Shown here: piece by piece, positions 50,024 to 57,867 of the stretch
How positions within the stretch are numbered: the stretch's first letter is position 1
How the letters are laid out: each line of letters opens with the position of its first letter
NCBI RefSeq assembly: GCF_003382685.1
Contig: NZ_QLVG01000044.1
Coordinates: forward strand, 1 to 61,940
DNA length: 61,940 nt
Origin: Halorussus litoreus
GTDB taxonomy: Archaea > Halobacteriota > Halobacteria > Halobacteriales > Haladaptataceae
Direction: 5' to 3'
Made by a program: the position numbers and the translations under genes
The notes under the pieces: model-generated
Database searches by the model: none
What the model was told of the DNA's origin: nothing
The model's input: only the letters and a program-made list of their open reading frames with translations

Positions 50024-50722
50024 ATGAGTCGTTCTGATCGGTATGCGATAGACGACGTCGCCTTCATCGGCCGCACGGTGGCCGAGTACGAACGGATGTT
50101 CGACCTCGACCTCTCGGCGTGGTCGGGCGAGTCGGTGCTCGACTGCCCAGGCGGTGCGTGCGCGTTCGTCACCGCGGCCAACGCCAGCGGCGTCGACGCG
50201 GTGGGCGCGGACCTGCTGTACGACGTGCCGCCCGACGAACTCCGCGAGAAGTGCCAGCGCGACGTCGACACCGCCATCGCGGGCTTCGACGGCGTCGAGG
50301 ACCAGTTCGTCTGGGGGTACTACGACGGCGTGCCCGACGTGCGCGAGCACTGGACCGCGGCGTACGAGCGGTTCATCGACGATTACGAGGCCCACTACGA
50401 CACCGACCGCTACGTCCAGACCCAACTGCCGGACCTGCCGTTCGACGACGACTCGTTCTCGCTGGTGCTGTCGGCCCACCTGATGTTCCTCTACATCGAC
50501 ACGCTCGACCACGAGTTCCACGAGGCCAGCCTGCTGGAACTCGCCCGCGTGGCGACCGAAGAGGTCCGGGTGTACCCACTCGCGCGATTCGACGGGAAGC
50601 GGTATCCGCGACTGGACGAGTTGCGCGCGACGCTCGCGGACGCGGGCCACGCGACCGAGATCCGGTCGGTCCCGTTCGAGTTCCTGCGCGAGGAGCCCGA
50701 GATGCTGGTCGTCGAGCCGTGA
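50024..50722 (+). CDS. SAM-dependent methyltransferase-like protein
   Basis: A 232-residue class-I methyltransferase-like protein. Motif I is degenerate: SVLDCPGGACAFVTAANA (the usual DxGxGxG reads DCPGGAC). VDAVGADLLYD gives the acidic SAM-ribose residue. A motif IV-like DLPFDDDSFSLVLSAHLMFL follows, and a post-motif reads EEVRVYPLARFDGKRYPRLD. The substrate is unknown. Leaderless start: an AATTTTATAAC box at 49991-50001 is about 25 bases before the ATG. The gap to the BKACE gene (100 bases) contains this promoter, so it is separately transcribed. A 25-bp perfect palindrome lies right after the stop. Confidence 0.82.
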   Translation: MSRSDRYAIDDVAFIGRTVAEYERMFDLDLSAWSGESVLDCPGGACAFVTAANASGVDAVGADLLYDVPPDELREKCQRDVDTAIAGFDGVEDQFVWGYYDGVPDVREHWTAAYERFIDDYEAHYDTDRYVQTQLPDLPFDDDSFSLVLSAHLMFLYIDTLDHEFHEASLLELARVATEEVRVYPLARFDGKRYPRLDELRATLADAGHATEIRSVPFEFLREEPEMLVVEP

Positions 50723-50724
50723 GT

Positions 50725-50779
50725 CGACGTGTTGGCGAGCGCCGGTCGCTGTCGGCGACCGGCGCTCGCCAACACGTCG
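50725..50779. terminator. Perfect 25-bp palindrome right after a stop codon
   Basis: Arms 50725-50749 and 50755-50779 are exact complements with a 5-base loop. The left arm starts 2 bases after the methyltransferase stop (50722), in a convergent gap with ilvD. It is the longest perfect palindrome in this window and the best candidate for a bidirectional terminator. Confidence 0.75.
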
Positions 50780-50849
50780 CTGGTGGATAGTTGGTCCGTC
50801 GTCTCGGTCGCTCGCCCCCGTTTCATCACGACTGTACTGCTACCAGACT

Positions 50850-51058
50850 ACACGACAGCCGCGACAGCGACCGCAACAGTATCCGCGACCGCAACAGCAT
50901 CTGCGACAGCTACCGAGACCGCCAGTGCATCTTGAGCATATGAGAACCGCGACCGCACCGCAACCGCATTAGCTACCGCAGCCGTAACAGCGACAGCAAC
51001 CGCAACCGCGACAGCAACCGCAACCGCGACAGCAACCGCAACCGCGACAGCGTCCGAC
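50850..51058 (+). repeat. ACCGCA/ACAGCA hexamer field with one core
   Basis: About 200 bases of GCGACAGC, GACCGCAAC and AACCGCGAC hexamers. One CTTGAGCATATGAGAACCGC core (50931-50950) interrupts them. The field reaches the stop codon of ilvD. It is built like the array at 15880-16545 and the inner part of the modular repeats. Confidence 0.75.
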
Positions 51059-51060
51059 TG

Positions 51061-52785
51061 TTACTCCCCGTCCTGCTTCACGCCCGGGTTGGTGACCGCG
51101 CCGTTCGCGGCCGACCCGAACGACGCGCCGTACTTCGCCAGCACGCCGGTCTCGTAGTTCGGCTCGGGCTGGTCCCACGCCTCGCGGCGCTCGGCCAGTT
51201 CGTCCTCGGAGAGGTCGACGGACAGTTCGAGGTTCGGCACGTCGATGGTGACGGTGTCGCCGTCTTCCAGCAAGGCGATGGGACCGCCGACGAACGCCTC
51301 CGGGGCGACGTGGCCGATGGAGAACCCGCGGGTCGCACCGGAGAACCGGCCGTCGGTGAACAGCGCGACGTCCTCGGCGTGGCCCTGGCCCGCGACCGCC
51401 GAGGTGACCCCGAGCATCTCGCGCATGCCCGGGCCGCCGCGCGGGCCCTCGTTGCGGATGCAGAGCACGTCGCCGCTCTCGACGTTGCCCTCCTGGACGT
51501 ACTTCATGGCGTTCTCCTCGTTCTCGAACACGCGGACCGGCCCCTCGTGGCGCAGGTCCTCCTCGCCGGTCACCTTCAGCACCGCGCCGTCGGGCGCGAG
51601 ATTGCCCGACAGCACGCGGATGGCTCCCTCCTCGTTCTTTGGCTCGTCGACGGTGTAGAGGAAGTCGGCCTCGATCTCCTCGTCCGGCGGGAGTTCGCCC
51701 GCGGCTTCGAGTCGTTCGATCTCCTCGGCGACGGTGTTGCCCGTCACGGTCAGCGCGTCGCCGTGGAACAGCCCCGCGTCGAGCAGGCGGCGGACGACCA
51801 CCGGGACGCCGCCGACCTCGTGGAGGTCGTTCATCACGCGCTGGCCGCCGGGCTGGAGGTCCGCGATCTTCGGCGTCCGGCGACTGATCTCGTTGAACCG
51901 CTCAAGCGGAAGGTCGATGCCCGCCTCGGCAGCGAGCGCGGGCAGGTGGAGCACGGCGTTGGTCGAGCCGCCGATGGCGACCTGCAACGCGATGGCGTTC
52001 TCGAACGACTCCCGAGTGAGGAAGTCCGAGGGCCTGCGTCGCTGTTCGACCGCCTCGACTGCGAGTTCGCCCGCGCGCTCGGCGACCCCGTAGCGCTCCT
52101 CGCTCTCGGCCGGCGGGCTCGCGCTCCCGAGCGGCGCGAACCCGAGCGCCTCCGAGATGGAGGCCATCGTGTTCGCGGTGAACATCCCGCCGCAGGAGCC
52201 CGCGCCCGGGCAGGCGTGGCGTTCGAGGTCGTCGAGTTCCTCCTCGGACATCTCGCCCTCCGCGACCGCGCCGACACCCTCGAACACGTTCTGGACCGTC
52301 ACCTCCCGGCCCTCGTGCTCGCCGGGCATGATGGAGCCGCCGTAGAGGAACACCGAGGGCAGGTCCGTGCGGATCGCGGCCATCATCATGCCGGGCAGGT
52401 TCTTGTCGCAGCCCGCGACCGTCACGAGGCCGTCGACGCGCTCGCCGAACGCCACCAGTTCGACCGAGTCGGCGATGACCTCCCGCGAGATCAGCGAGGC
52501 CTTCATCCCCTCGGTCCCCATCGAGATGGCGTCGGAGATGGTGATGGTTCCGAACTCGATTGGCATCCCGCTCGCGTCGTCGACGCCGTCGTACGCCGCG
52601 GCGGCCACGTCGTCGAGGTGGACGTTGCACGGCGTGACGTCGGCCGCGGGGTTCGCCACCGCGACCATCGGCGAGGAGAGGTCCTCGTCGTCGTAGCCCA
52701 TCGCGCGGAACATCGCTCGGTGGGGAGCCTTGTCCCGACCCTTGGTGACTTCGCTGCTCGGGAGATCGTCCGGTTTCTCGGTCAT
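51061..52785 (-). CDS. ilvD: Dihydroxy-acid dehydratase
   Basis: Dehydrates 2,3-dihydroxy acids to 2-keto acids in valine, leucine and isoleucine synthesis, using an iron-sulfur cluster. The 574-residue protein contains TPCNVHLDDVAAAAYDG with the first cluster Cys, VTVAGCDKNLPGMMMAAIRT (second Cys) and ACPGAGSCGGMFTANTMASI (third Cys plus substrate loop). GPRGGPGMREM and RFSGATRGFSIGHVAPEA near the C-terminus complete the ILVD signature. The start at 52785 (MTEKPDDLPSSEV) is clear. It is an isolated ilv gene here, and its 3' end touches a hexamer repeat field. Confidence 0.96.
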   Translation of the reverse strand: MTEKPDDLPSSEVTKGRDKAPHRAMFRAMGYDDEDLSSPMVAVANPAADVTPCNVHLDDVAAAAYDGVDDASGMPIEFGTITISDAISMGTEGMKASLISREVIADSVELVAFGERVDGLVTVAGCDKNLPGMMMAAIRTDLPSVFLYGGSIMPGEHEGREVTVQNVFEGVGAVAEGEMSEEELDDLERHACPGAGSCGGMFTANTMASISEALGFAPLGSASPPAESEERYGVAERAGELAVEAVEQRRRPSDFLTRESFENAIALQVAIGGSTNAVLHLPALAAEAGIDLPLERFNEISRRTPKIADLQPGGQRVMNDLHEVGGVPVVVRRLLDAGLFHGDALTVTGNTVAEEIERLEAAGELPPDEEIEADFLYTVDEPKNEEGAIRVLSGNLAPDGAVLKVTGEEDLRHEGPVRVFENEENAMKYVQEGNVESGDVLCIRNEGPRGGPGMREMLGVTSAVAGQGHAEDVALFTDGRFSGATRGFSIGHVAPEAFVGGPIALLEDGDTVTIDVPNLELSVDLSEDELAERREAWDQPEPNYETGVLAKYGASFGSAANGAVTNPGVKQDGE

Positions 52786-52869
52786 ACCCGGGACTCGGAG
52801 TGGAGCGGCTTAAGTTACCCCCTCGAACAGACGCTGCTGTCGGACGGCGCAACCGACGGCCGCGATGGA

Positions 52870-52933
52870 CCGCCAGTAGTCGACATCACTGAGCCGCCAG
52901 CAGTCGACATCACTGAGCCGCCAGCAGTCGACC
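52870..52933. repeat. 24-bp tandem repeat (2.7 units) in the ilvD promoter gap
   Basis: Two full 24-bp units (52870-52893, 52894-52917) plus a 16-base part unit of the CCGCCAGCAGTCGACATCAC kind. They lie in the divergent gap between ilvD and the glycosyltransferase. A 24-bp period keeps reading frame, but no convincing gene crosses it. Confidence 0.8.
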
Positions 52934-52986
52934 GCGGAAATCCTAGAATGAGAACATACTTTTCGGGCGGCGGTCGAAAGACCCGC

Positions 52987-53946
52987 ATGGACCTGACGGT
53001 CGCCGTCGCCCACTACCCGGAAGGCGCTGGCCACGCCACCCGGATGCTCGCGGTGGCCCAAGCCTTCGAAGCCGAAGGTGCGGAGGTCGTCCTCGCGGGC
53101 GGCGGCCCGGGGTCGCGGTTCATCGAGCACAACGGCTACGACGTGTTCCGGGCCGCGCCGGTCGACTACATCGGCGACTACCAGCAGGGCTCGGTCGGGA
53201 GGGTCCTCACCAGGAGTCTGCCGTACAGCAGCAAGCGCGTGTTCGACTTCGTGCGCTGGCTCCGCCGGGTCGAGCCCGCCGCGCTGGTGACCGACGACAT
53301 GTTCGGCGCGATGGCGGCGTCGCTGACCGGGACGCCGCTGTACGTCGTCACGCACAACGCCGCCTCCTACTACGACGCGGCCGTCGAGCAGGTGTTCACG
53401 TGGCTGCTGAACCGCTACCAGCTCGGCGCTGCCAGGTCGTTCCTCTATCCCGCGGTGTGGCCGCCCGACGAGGGCGACCCGCCGGGCGTGACCCACGTGC
53501 CGCCCATCGCGCTCGATTCGGCGGACTGCCCGCCGCCCGACGAGGAGATCGGCGTGCTGGTCGTCCCGAGCGTCTACTCGGCGAACTTCGACGTGCTCGC
53601 CGAGACGCTCCGGACCGAGGGTCGCGAGGTGACGCTGGTGGGCGACGACGGCTGGGAGCCGGTGCCCGCCCTCCTGCCGTGGATTCGAGCCGCCGACGTA
53701 GTGGTCTGCTCGGGCTACTCGACCGTGATGGAGGCCGCGGTGGCGGGCACGCCGTGCGTGGTCTACCCGTTCACCGACGAGCAGCACGGCGTCACCCGCG
53801 TGCTCGAACGCCGCGGGGTTCGGGGGTTCCAGATCGAACACTCCATCGCCCACGTCGCGCGGGCGATCCGCCATCCGCCGCGCGAACCCGACCACGACAA
53901 CGGGACCGAGCACGTCGCGGACCACGTCCTCTCGGAACTCGTCTGA
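52987..53946 (+). CDS. GT-B glycosyltransferase (MurG/UDP-glucuronosyltransferase-like)
   Basis: A 319-residue two-domain enzyme. The N-terminal Rossmann half starts MDLTVAVAHYPEGAGHATRM, with the GHATR motif typical of MurG-like enzymes, then EGAEVVLAGGGPGSRFIEHN. ALVTDDMFGAMAASLTGTPL and VTHNAASYYDAAVEQVFTW follow. The C-terminal donor domain reads GVLVVPSVYSANFDVLAETL and VVVCSGYSTVMEAAVAGTPC, the UDP-sugar pocket. Donor and acceptor are unknown; membrane lipids are common for this type. The ATG at 52987 is the likely start. Longer starts run into ilvD shadow sequence. Confidence 0.85.
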   Translation: MDLTVAVAHYPEGAGHATRMLAVAQAFEAEGAEVVLAGGGPGSRFIEHNGYDVFRAAPVDYIGDYQQGSVGRVLTRSLPYSSKRVFDFVRWLRRVEPAALVTDDMFGAMAASLTGTPLYVVTHNAASYYDAAVEQVFTWLLNRYQLGAARSFLYPAVWPPDEGDPPGVTHVPPIALDSADCPPPDEEIGVLVVPSVYSANFDVLAETLRTEGREVTLVGDDGWEPVPALLPWIRAADVVVCSGYSTVMEAAVAGTPCVVYPFTDEQHGVTRVLERRGVRGFQIEHSIAHVARAIRHPPREPDHDNGTEHVADHVLSELV

Positions 53947-54077
53947 GTCTGGCGGCTCGTCTGACTGGCCCGGACGAGCGTCGCGTTCGGCGGGGCATCC
54001 GACAGCGCGACTGCTGAGACGCCTGACATTGTTGCCACTATCGGAACCCGCAACCCCCGACGGTTCGAACGCCACTC

Positions 54078-55061
54078 ATGGCACGGGTTGCGGTCGGAGC
54101 GCGGCTCCACTTCGGCTTCCAGAACCTCTCGCTGGCCCACGAGCGCCTTTACGGCTCGCTCGGGGTGGCGCTCGACGAGCCCCGCGTCGTCGTGACTGCC
54201 GAGTCCGCGGCGAGAGTCCACTGCGAACCCGACCCGAGCAGCGAGCACGCCGCGGCCGAGGAGTACACTCGGCGCGCGGTCGACCTCCTCGACGTTCCCG
54301 GTGTGCACGTGACGGTCGAGCGGACCCTGCCCCGGCACGTCGGACTCGGGAGCGGGACCCAGCTGGCGCTGACCGTCCTCGCCGCGGTCGCGCGCGCTCA
54401 CGACCGCGAGCCGCGGGTCCGCGAGCGCGCTCCGAAACTCGGCCGCGGCGGTCGGAGCGGCGTCGGGGTGGCGGCGTTCGAGTCCGGCGGTTTCGTCCTC
54501 GACGCCGGCCACCCGACCGAGCGGTTCACAGCCGACCGGCCGCCCCGCGGCGAGTGGTCGGTCCCGCCGGTCGCGGCCCGCCACGCGGTGCCCGACGACT
54601 GGCGATTCGTCGTCGTTCTTCCCGACGCGAAGCCGGGCCGGAGCGGCGAGGGCGAGGACGAAAGCATGCGGTCGGTGGTCGAGCGCGCGGACCCGGCGCT
54701 CGCCGACGAGATCGCCGCGGTGGTCGCCCGGCGCGTGCTCCCGGCGATAGCCGGGCGCGACCACGCGGCGTTCGGCGCGGCCGTCGCGGAGGTCGGCCGC
54801 CTCAACGGCGCGTGGTACGCCGACGAGCAGGGCGGCGTCTACCGCCCGCCGGTCGGCCGCATCGTCTCGCGACTCTCGGACTCGCCCGCGATAGCCGGCG
54901 CTGGCCAGTCCTCGTGGGGCCCCGCGGTGTACGGCGTGACCACTGCGGATCGAGCGGACGCCGCCCGTGAGGCCGCACACGCGGCGCTCGTGGGGGCGTC
55001 CGTCGACGGCGAGGTGCTGGTCGCCCGCCCCCGGAATCGGGGTGCTGAAGTCGAACGCTGA
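54078..55061 (+). CDS. Beta-ribofuranosylaminobenzene 5'-phosphate (beta-RFAP) synthase family protein
   Basis: The family catalyses the first committed step of methanopterin synthesis, joining p-hydroxybenzoate or p-aminobenzoate with PRPP. It belongs to the GHMP kinase superfamily. The 327-residue protein starts MARVAVGARLHFGFQNLSLA, with TLPRHVGLGSGTQLALTVLA as the phosphate loop (GLGSG) and GGRSGVGVAAFESGGFVLDA following. GAGQSSWGPAVYGVTT supplies the C-terminal substrate loop. Function in haloarchaea is inferred; the pathway product is uncertain. It sits 2.8 kb from mch. It may be co-transcribed with the glycosyltransferase 131 bases upstream. Confidence 0.85.
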   Translation: MARVAVGARLHFGFQNLSLAHERLYGSLGVALDEPRVVVTAESAARVHCEPDPSSEHAAAEEYTRRAVDLLDVPGVHVTVERTLPRHVGLGSGTQLALTVLAAVARAHDREPRVRERAPKLGRGGRSGVGVAAFESGGFVLDAGHPTERFTADRPPRGEWSVPPVAARHAVPDDWRFVVVLPDAKPGRSGEGEDESMRSVVERADPALADEIAAVVARRVLPAIAGRDHAAFGAAVAEVGRLNGAWYADEQGGVYRPPVGRIVSRLSDSPAIAGAGQSSWGPAVYGVTTADRADAAREAAHAALVGASVDGEVLVARPRNRGAEVER

Positions 55062-55387
55062 CGGGTTGGCACAGCCCTCTCGGGGTCGTCGGACTGGCGG
55101 TCACGGGGTGCGTCGGGTCGCCGTTGGCCCGGGACGGTGTACCCGGAGTCGGCGGCGCTGACTGACTCGCCAGCGACCTGCTCGCAACCGCCGGAAGCCA
55201 ACCCAGGTCTTCCGCGGTCACACTCGCTGGCTCGCGGCTCCGCCGCACACCTACCGCGGCGCTCCGCGCCGCGCACCGCTCGCGTGACCGCACGAGGCGT
55301 CCAGTCCTGTTTCGTCGCGCTCTCGTATTTGAATATTCGTATTCGAAATATAACTGCTTCTGTTGTGCCTTTCGAGGATTTATGTTT

Positions 55388-55492
55388 GACCCGGCGCGTG
55401 CGAGCAACGAGTGAGCGACTGCAAGGAGCGAACGAGGAGGCTGGGGAGGTGTGAGGCTGCGGCTTCTCACGTGCCTCGAAGGTAGCTAGCTT
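55388..55492 (-). repeat. Dispersed modular repeat, copy 7 (reverse, short)
   Basis: On the minus strand from 55492: AAGCTAGCTACCTTCGAGGC lead, a CACGTGAGAAGCCGCAG core and then directly the CCTCACACCTCCCCAGCCTC box. CGTTCGCTCCTTGCAGTCGC and a CGTTGCTCGCACGCGCCGG end follow. It lacks the hexamer field and the final hairpin. Confidence 0.75.
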
Positions 55493-55525
55493 CGTGTTGC
55501 CCTCTGCTTTGTCGGCGTATTCTGA

Positions 55526-55624
55526 CTAGCTACTGCCTCAACATAGGAGAACCGGGACCGCACCGCAACCGCGACAGCAAGCCTCACATCTCCCCAGCCT
55601 CCTCACTCCCTCGCGCGCGCCAGA
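55526..55624 (+). repeat. Dispersed modular repeat, copy 8 (forward, short)
   Basis: It opens CTAGCTACTGCCTCAACATA with core GGAGAACCGG. ACCGCACCGCAACCGCGACA hexamers, the CCTCACATCTCCCCAGCCTC box and CTCACTCCCTCGCGCGCGCC follow. It is head-to-head with copy 7. Confidence 0.75.
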
Positions 55625-55738
55625 GCGGGAAATCAATCTCGTGGATTCCTCGACGGTTCGCCATCCGACGAGCCAGTCTCGAACTTCCACAGACGAAAGA
55701 CCCAAGCACCCAGATTGTGACCCACCGAACGAGAAGCG

Positions 55739-56575
55739 ATGGATCGACTCCCCTTCGGCGTCTCTCGGCTCGACGACATCATCGGCGGCGGTGCCCCGCC
55801 CGGAAGCGTGGTCCTGCTGGCGGGCGACGCCGGTGCCGGTGCCCGCGAGTTCTGCTACACCGCGGCGACCATCAACGGGCTGGCCCACGCCGACCCCGAC
55901 CAGTTCGAGCTCCACTACGGCGAGGTGTCCGACCGCGCGGCCGTCCCGGAGGGCGTCCACTACGTGTCGTTCACCGCGAGCGGGGACGAACTCCGCCGGG
56001 AGTTCGAGTTCACGATGAGCGAGGAGATCGTCCGCGCGGGCGTCTCGCCCGTCGAGTTCGCGGACTTCAGTCAGGAGTACTTCCAGCTGTCGGCCATCCC
56101 GCGGGAGTGGTACACCCGCAAGACCCAGACCATCACGGACCTCGGGAAGGGCGACGGCCGCCGGGGCGTGCTGGAGGCGCTGGGCGAGTACCTCAACGAG
56201 CACGCTTCCGGGAACCTCGTCGTCATCGACTCGCTGACCGACCTCGCCCGCGCGCCCAGCGAGCACCTCGACTGGAGCGACATCACCCTGCTCGTCAAGG
56301 GCCTCCAGAAGGCCTCGCGGGCGTGGGACGGCCTCATCCTCGTGCTGGTGAGCCAGGAGGCGATGACCGACCAGCAGATGGGGAGCCTGATGGGCGCGGC
56401 CGACGGCACCCTCGCCTTCGAGTGGGAGACAGGCGGCAACGAGCGCGACCGCGTGATGTTCGTCCGGGAGTTCCGCGGCGTGCTGTCGCGACTGGAGGCT
56501 GAAGATATTATTCGGTTCGACACGGAGATCCACGACGGCGGGTTCGACATCAGCAACGTGCGGAAGATTCGGTGA
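55739..56575 (+). CDS. RAD55/KaiC-like protein with degenerate Walker A
   Basis: A 278-residue RecA-fold protein starting MDRLPFGVSRLDDIIGGGAP, as RAD55/KaiC relatives do. The Walker A position reads LLAGDAGAGAREFCYTAA: the GxxGxGK[TS] lysine and following Thr/Ser are replaced by Ala and Arg. The Walker B strand is intact (GNLVVIDSLTDLARAP). LVSQEAMTDQQMGSLMGAAD and GTLAFEWE resemble the RecA-like C-terminal part. ATP binding is doubtful, so a regulatory or scaffolding role is more likely. The GVSRLDDIIGGG start makes the ATG at 55739 firm. Confidence 0.82.
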   Translation: MDRLPFGVSRLDDIIGGGAPPGSVVLLAGDAGAGAREFCYTAATINGLAHADPDQFELHYGEVSDRAAVPEGVHYVSFTASGDELRREFEFTMSEEIVRAGVSPVEFADFSQEYFQLSAIPREWYTRKTQTITDLGKGDGRRGVLEALGEYLNEHASGNLVVIDSLTDLARAPSEHLDWSDITLLVKGLQKASRAWDGLILVLVSQEAMTDQQMGSLMGAADGTLAFEWETGGNERDRVMFVREFRGVLSRLEAEDIIRFDTEIHDGGFDISNVRKIR

Positions 56576-56604
56576 ATCGGTTCGGTAGTTGGGAATAGAA
56601 TCGA

Positions 56605-56727
56605 TTACTCGTCTTCGTCCTCGTCGCCACCGCTAGTTACCTTGCTGATAGCTTTGGAGACGATTTCCGAGCCCTTCCCGCTCTTCTGACCATTTTCCTT
56701 GGCTTTCTTTCGGCTCTCAGCACTCAT
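56605..56727 (-). CDS. 40-residue basic/acidic small protein
   Basis: A 40-residue protein: basic N-terminal half (MSAESRKKAKENGQKSGKGS), then EIVSKAISKVTSGGDEDEDE. It has the composition of a short nucleic-acid-binding or structural peptide. A TTATTTAAGCC box at about 56743-56753 (reverse strand) precedes the ATG by roughly 25 bases, which supports expression. It lies in a less G+C-rich patch next to the multi-TM gene. Its family is unknown. Confidence 0.55.
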   Translation of the reverse strand: MSAESRKKAKENGQKSGKGSEIVSKAISKVTSGGDEDEDE

Positions 56728-56750
56728 ACCAGAACGTACGCCCTTTTGGC

Positions 56751-57221
56751 TTAAATAACTACGGCTACAACGGCCGTGCCGATACCGAGAACCAGCGCAA
56801 TCTGCGTGGCAGTCAACCAATGGGAGTTTCGTCGGACGTCGTCGTAGTTTTCGGCTATCATTCCAGCCATCATTTCTAGCAAATCCTCCTCCCACGGTGG
56901 ATTCGAAAAATCGTCTCCAGCTAGATCTTCGATGTACCCGCCCTGTGGCCCTACATAGAGGTTCGATTCGTTGTAAGTGATGATGCCGAACACCGTCGAA
57001 CTGATGAGAAGTCCGAACGCTACTTTGATAGTGGTGTTGTGAAACATATCTGGTGCGAATTGTAGTCCTGTGACAAGTAATCCGAGTAGGACTGCGTTCA
57101 ACCGCACGGTTCGCATTGCCTTGTCGTCGATGTCGGTCATTGTGGCGTTCTGCGCGTCGATGACTGCCCGAGCCTCAGTGTAGGTTACCTCCCGGCGTTT
57201 GTCGGGCCAGTCGCCAGCCAT
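56751..57221 (-). CDS. Multi-TM protein, SLATT/Pycsar-effector-like layout
   Basis: A 156-residue membrane protein. The N-terminal ~42 residues are soluble, with RAVIDAQNATMTDIDDKAMR. Two close helices follow (VRLNAVLLGLLVTGLQFAP; IKVAFGLLISSTVFGIITYN), then a soluble loop with LYVGPQGGY and NPPWEEDLLEMMAGMIAENY, and a C-terminal helix (ATQIALVLGIGTAVVAVVI). The Q...D.KA element before a TM hairpin and a final TM resembles Pycsar/SLATT effector membrane domains. That is an inference; no cyclase is nearby. A TTATTTTAAC box at about 57248-57257 (reverse strand) precedes the start. G+C is lower than in neighbours. Confidence 0.6.
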   Translation of the reverse strand: MAGDWPDKRREVTYTEARAVIDAQNATMTDIDDKAMRTVRLNAVLLGLLVTGLQFAPDMFHNTTIKVAFGLLISSTVFGIITYNESNLYVGPQGGYIEDLAGDDFSNPPWEEDLLEMMAGMIAENYDDVRRNSHWLTATQIALVLGIGTAVVAVVI

Positions 57222-57361
57222 AGTAGTGGATGTATCCTATGATGTTAAAATAATTTATATCGACACTGTACCGATCCATGAAATGGGGTTGGAGGAGCTG
57301 AAGTGGAGTTGTAATCCGGAAGTACTCGGACGTTTTACAGCGTTCGAGTAGTGCAACGGAA

Positions 57362-57850
57362 TCACTCGACCGCGTACTCCCCGTCAACTTCCTCGACCAA
57401 TCCCAACAGCACTGCCCAGTCCAGCAGATACCCCACGCGCTCGCTCCAGATCTCTTCCCACGAGTTCGGATTCTTGTGGTGTTCCCACGTCGGCACCTCA
57501 CTCTTGAACTCGTCGAACACCTCCCCACTCGACAGCGGCCCCTCGGCCGCGTTCAGAATCTCCAGCACCGCCGGAACGCCGAAGACGTGGTCCCGAAATC
57601 GCTCGCGCAGGAACTCCGGGTCGGGGTCCCGTCGCGTCCTGGTGAAGCCCGAGGACTGCTCCTCGGCCAGCCCTAGTGCCCGGAGGAACGTCAGCCACGT
57701 TCTGGCGTCGTCCCGACTCGTCAGGTCGGTCCGGTCGAGCAGGCGGGCACAGCAGTCGTCCTCGCTGCCCGGTACGAGCGGGACCGCGCGCTGGGCGTCG
57801 GCCACGAAGTCGAGGTCGGCGGGGGGTTCCGGAACCAGTTTGAACTGCAT
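57362..57850 (-). CDS. Conserved haloarchaeal hypothetical protein (helical, winged-helix-like)
   Basis: A 162-residue acidic soluble protein starting MQFKLVPEPPADLDFVADAQ. It contains LTSRDDARTWLTFLRALGLA and FLRERFRDHVFGVPAVLEIL, ending VGYLLDWAVLLGLVEEVDGE. The alternating helices suggest one or two winged-helix units, but I recognise no family. Its ATG (57850) is just 17 bases downstream of the mch stop, so it is likely the second gene of an mch transcript. A functional link with mch is suggested only by position. Confidence 0.75.
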   Translation of the reverse strand: MQFKLVPEPPADLDFVADAQRAVPLVPGSEDDCCARLLDRTDLTSRDDARTWLTFLRALGLAEEQSSGFTRTRRDPDPEFLRERFRDHVFGVPAVLEILNAAEGPLSSGEVFDEFKSEVPTWEHHKNPNSWEEIWSERVGYLLDWAVLLGLVEEVDGEYAVE

Positions 57851-57867
57851 GCGTGGCGTCCTCGATT

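Larger units (their letters stand above)
55062..55738. other. 677-base gap with a head-to-head repeat pair
   Basis: The right part holds repeat copies 7 (55388-55492, reverse) and 8 (55526-55624, forward), with cores 33 bases apart. A locally less G+C-rich stretch at 55320-55385 (GAATATTCGTATTCG, with ATTCGAAATATAACTG) precedes them. No gene is seen. Confidence 0.65.

Noticed and set aside
50850-51058. CRISPR array
   Set aside because: The repeated words are only 6-10 bases, contiguous, and without unique spacers of constant length. No cas gene is present.
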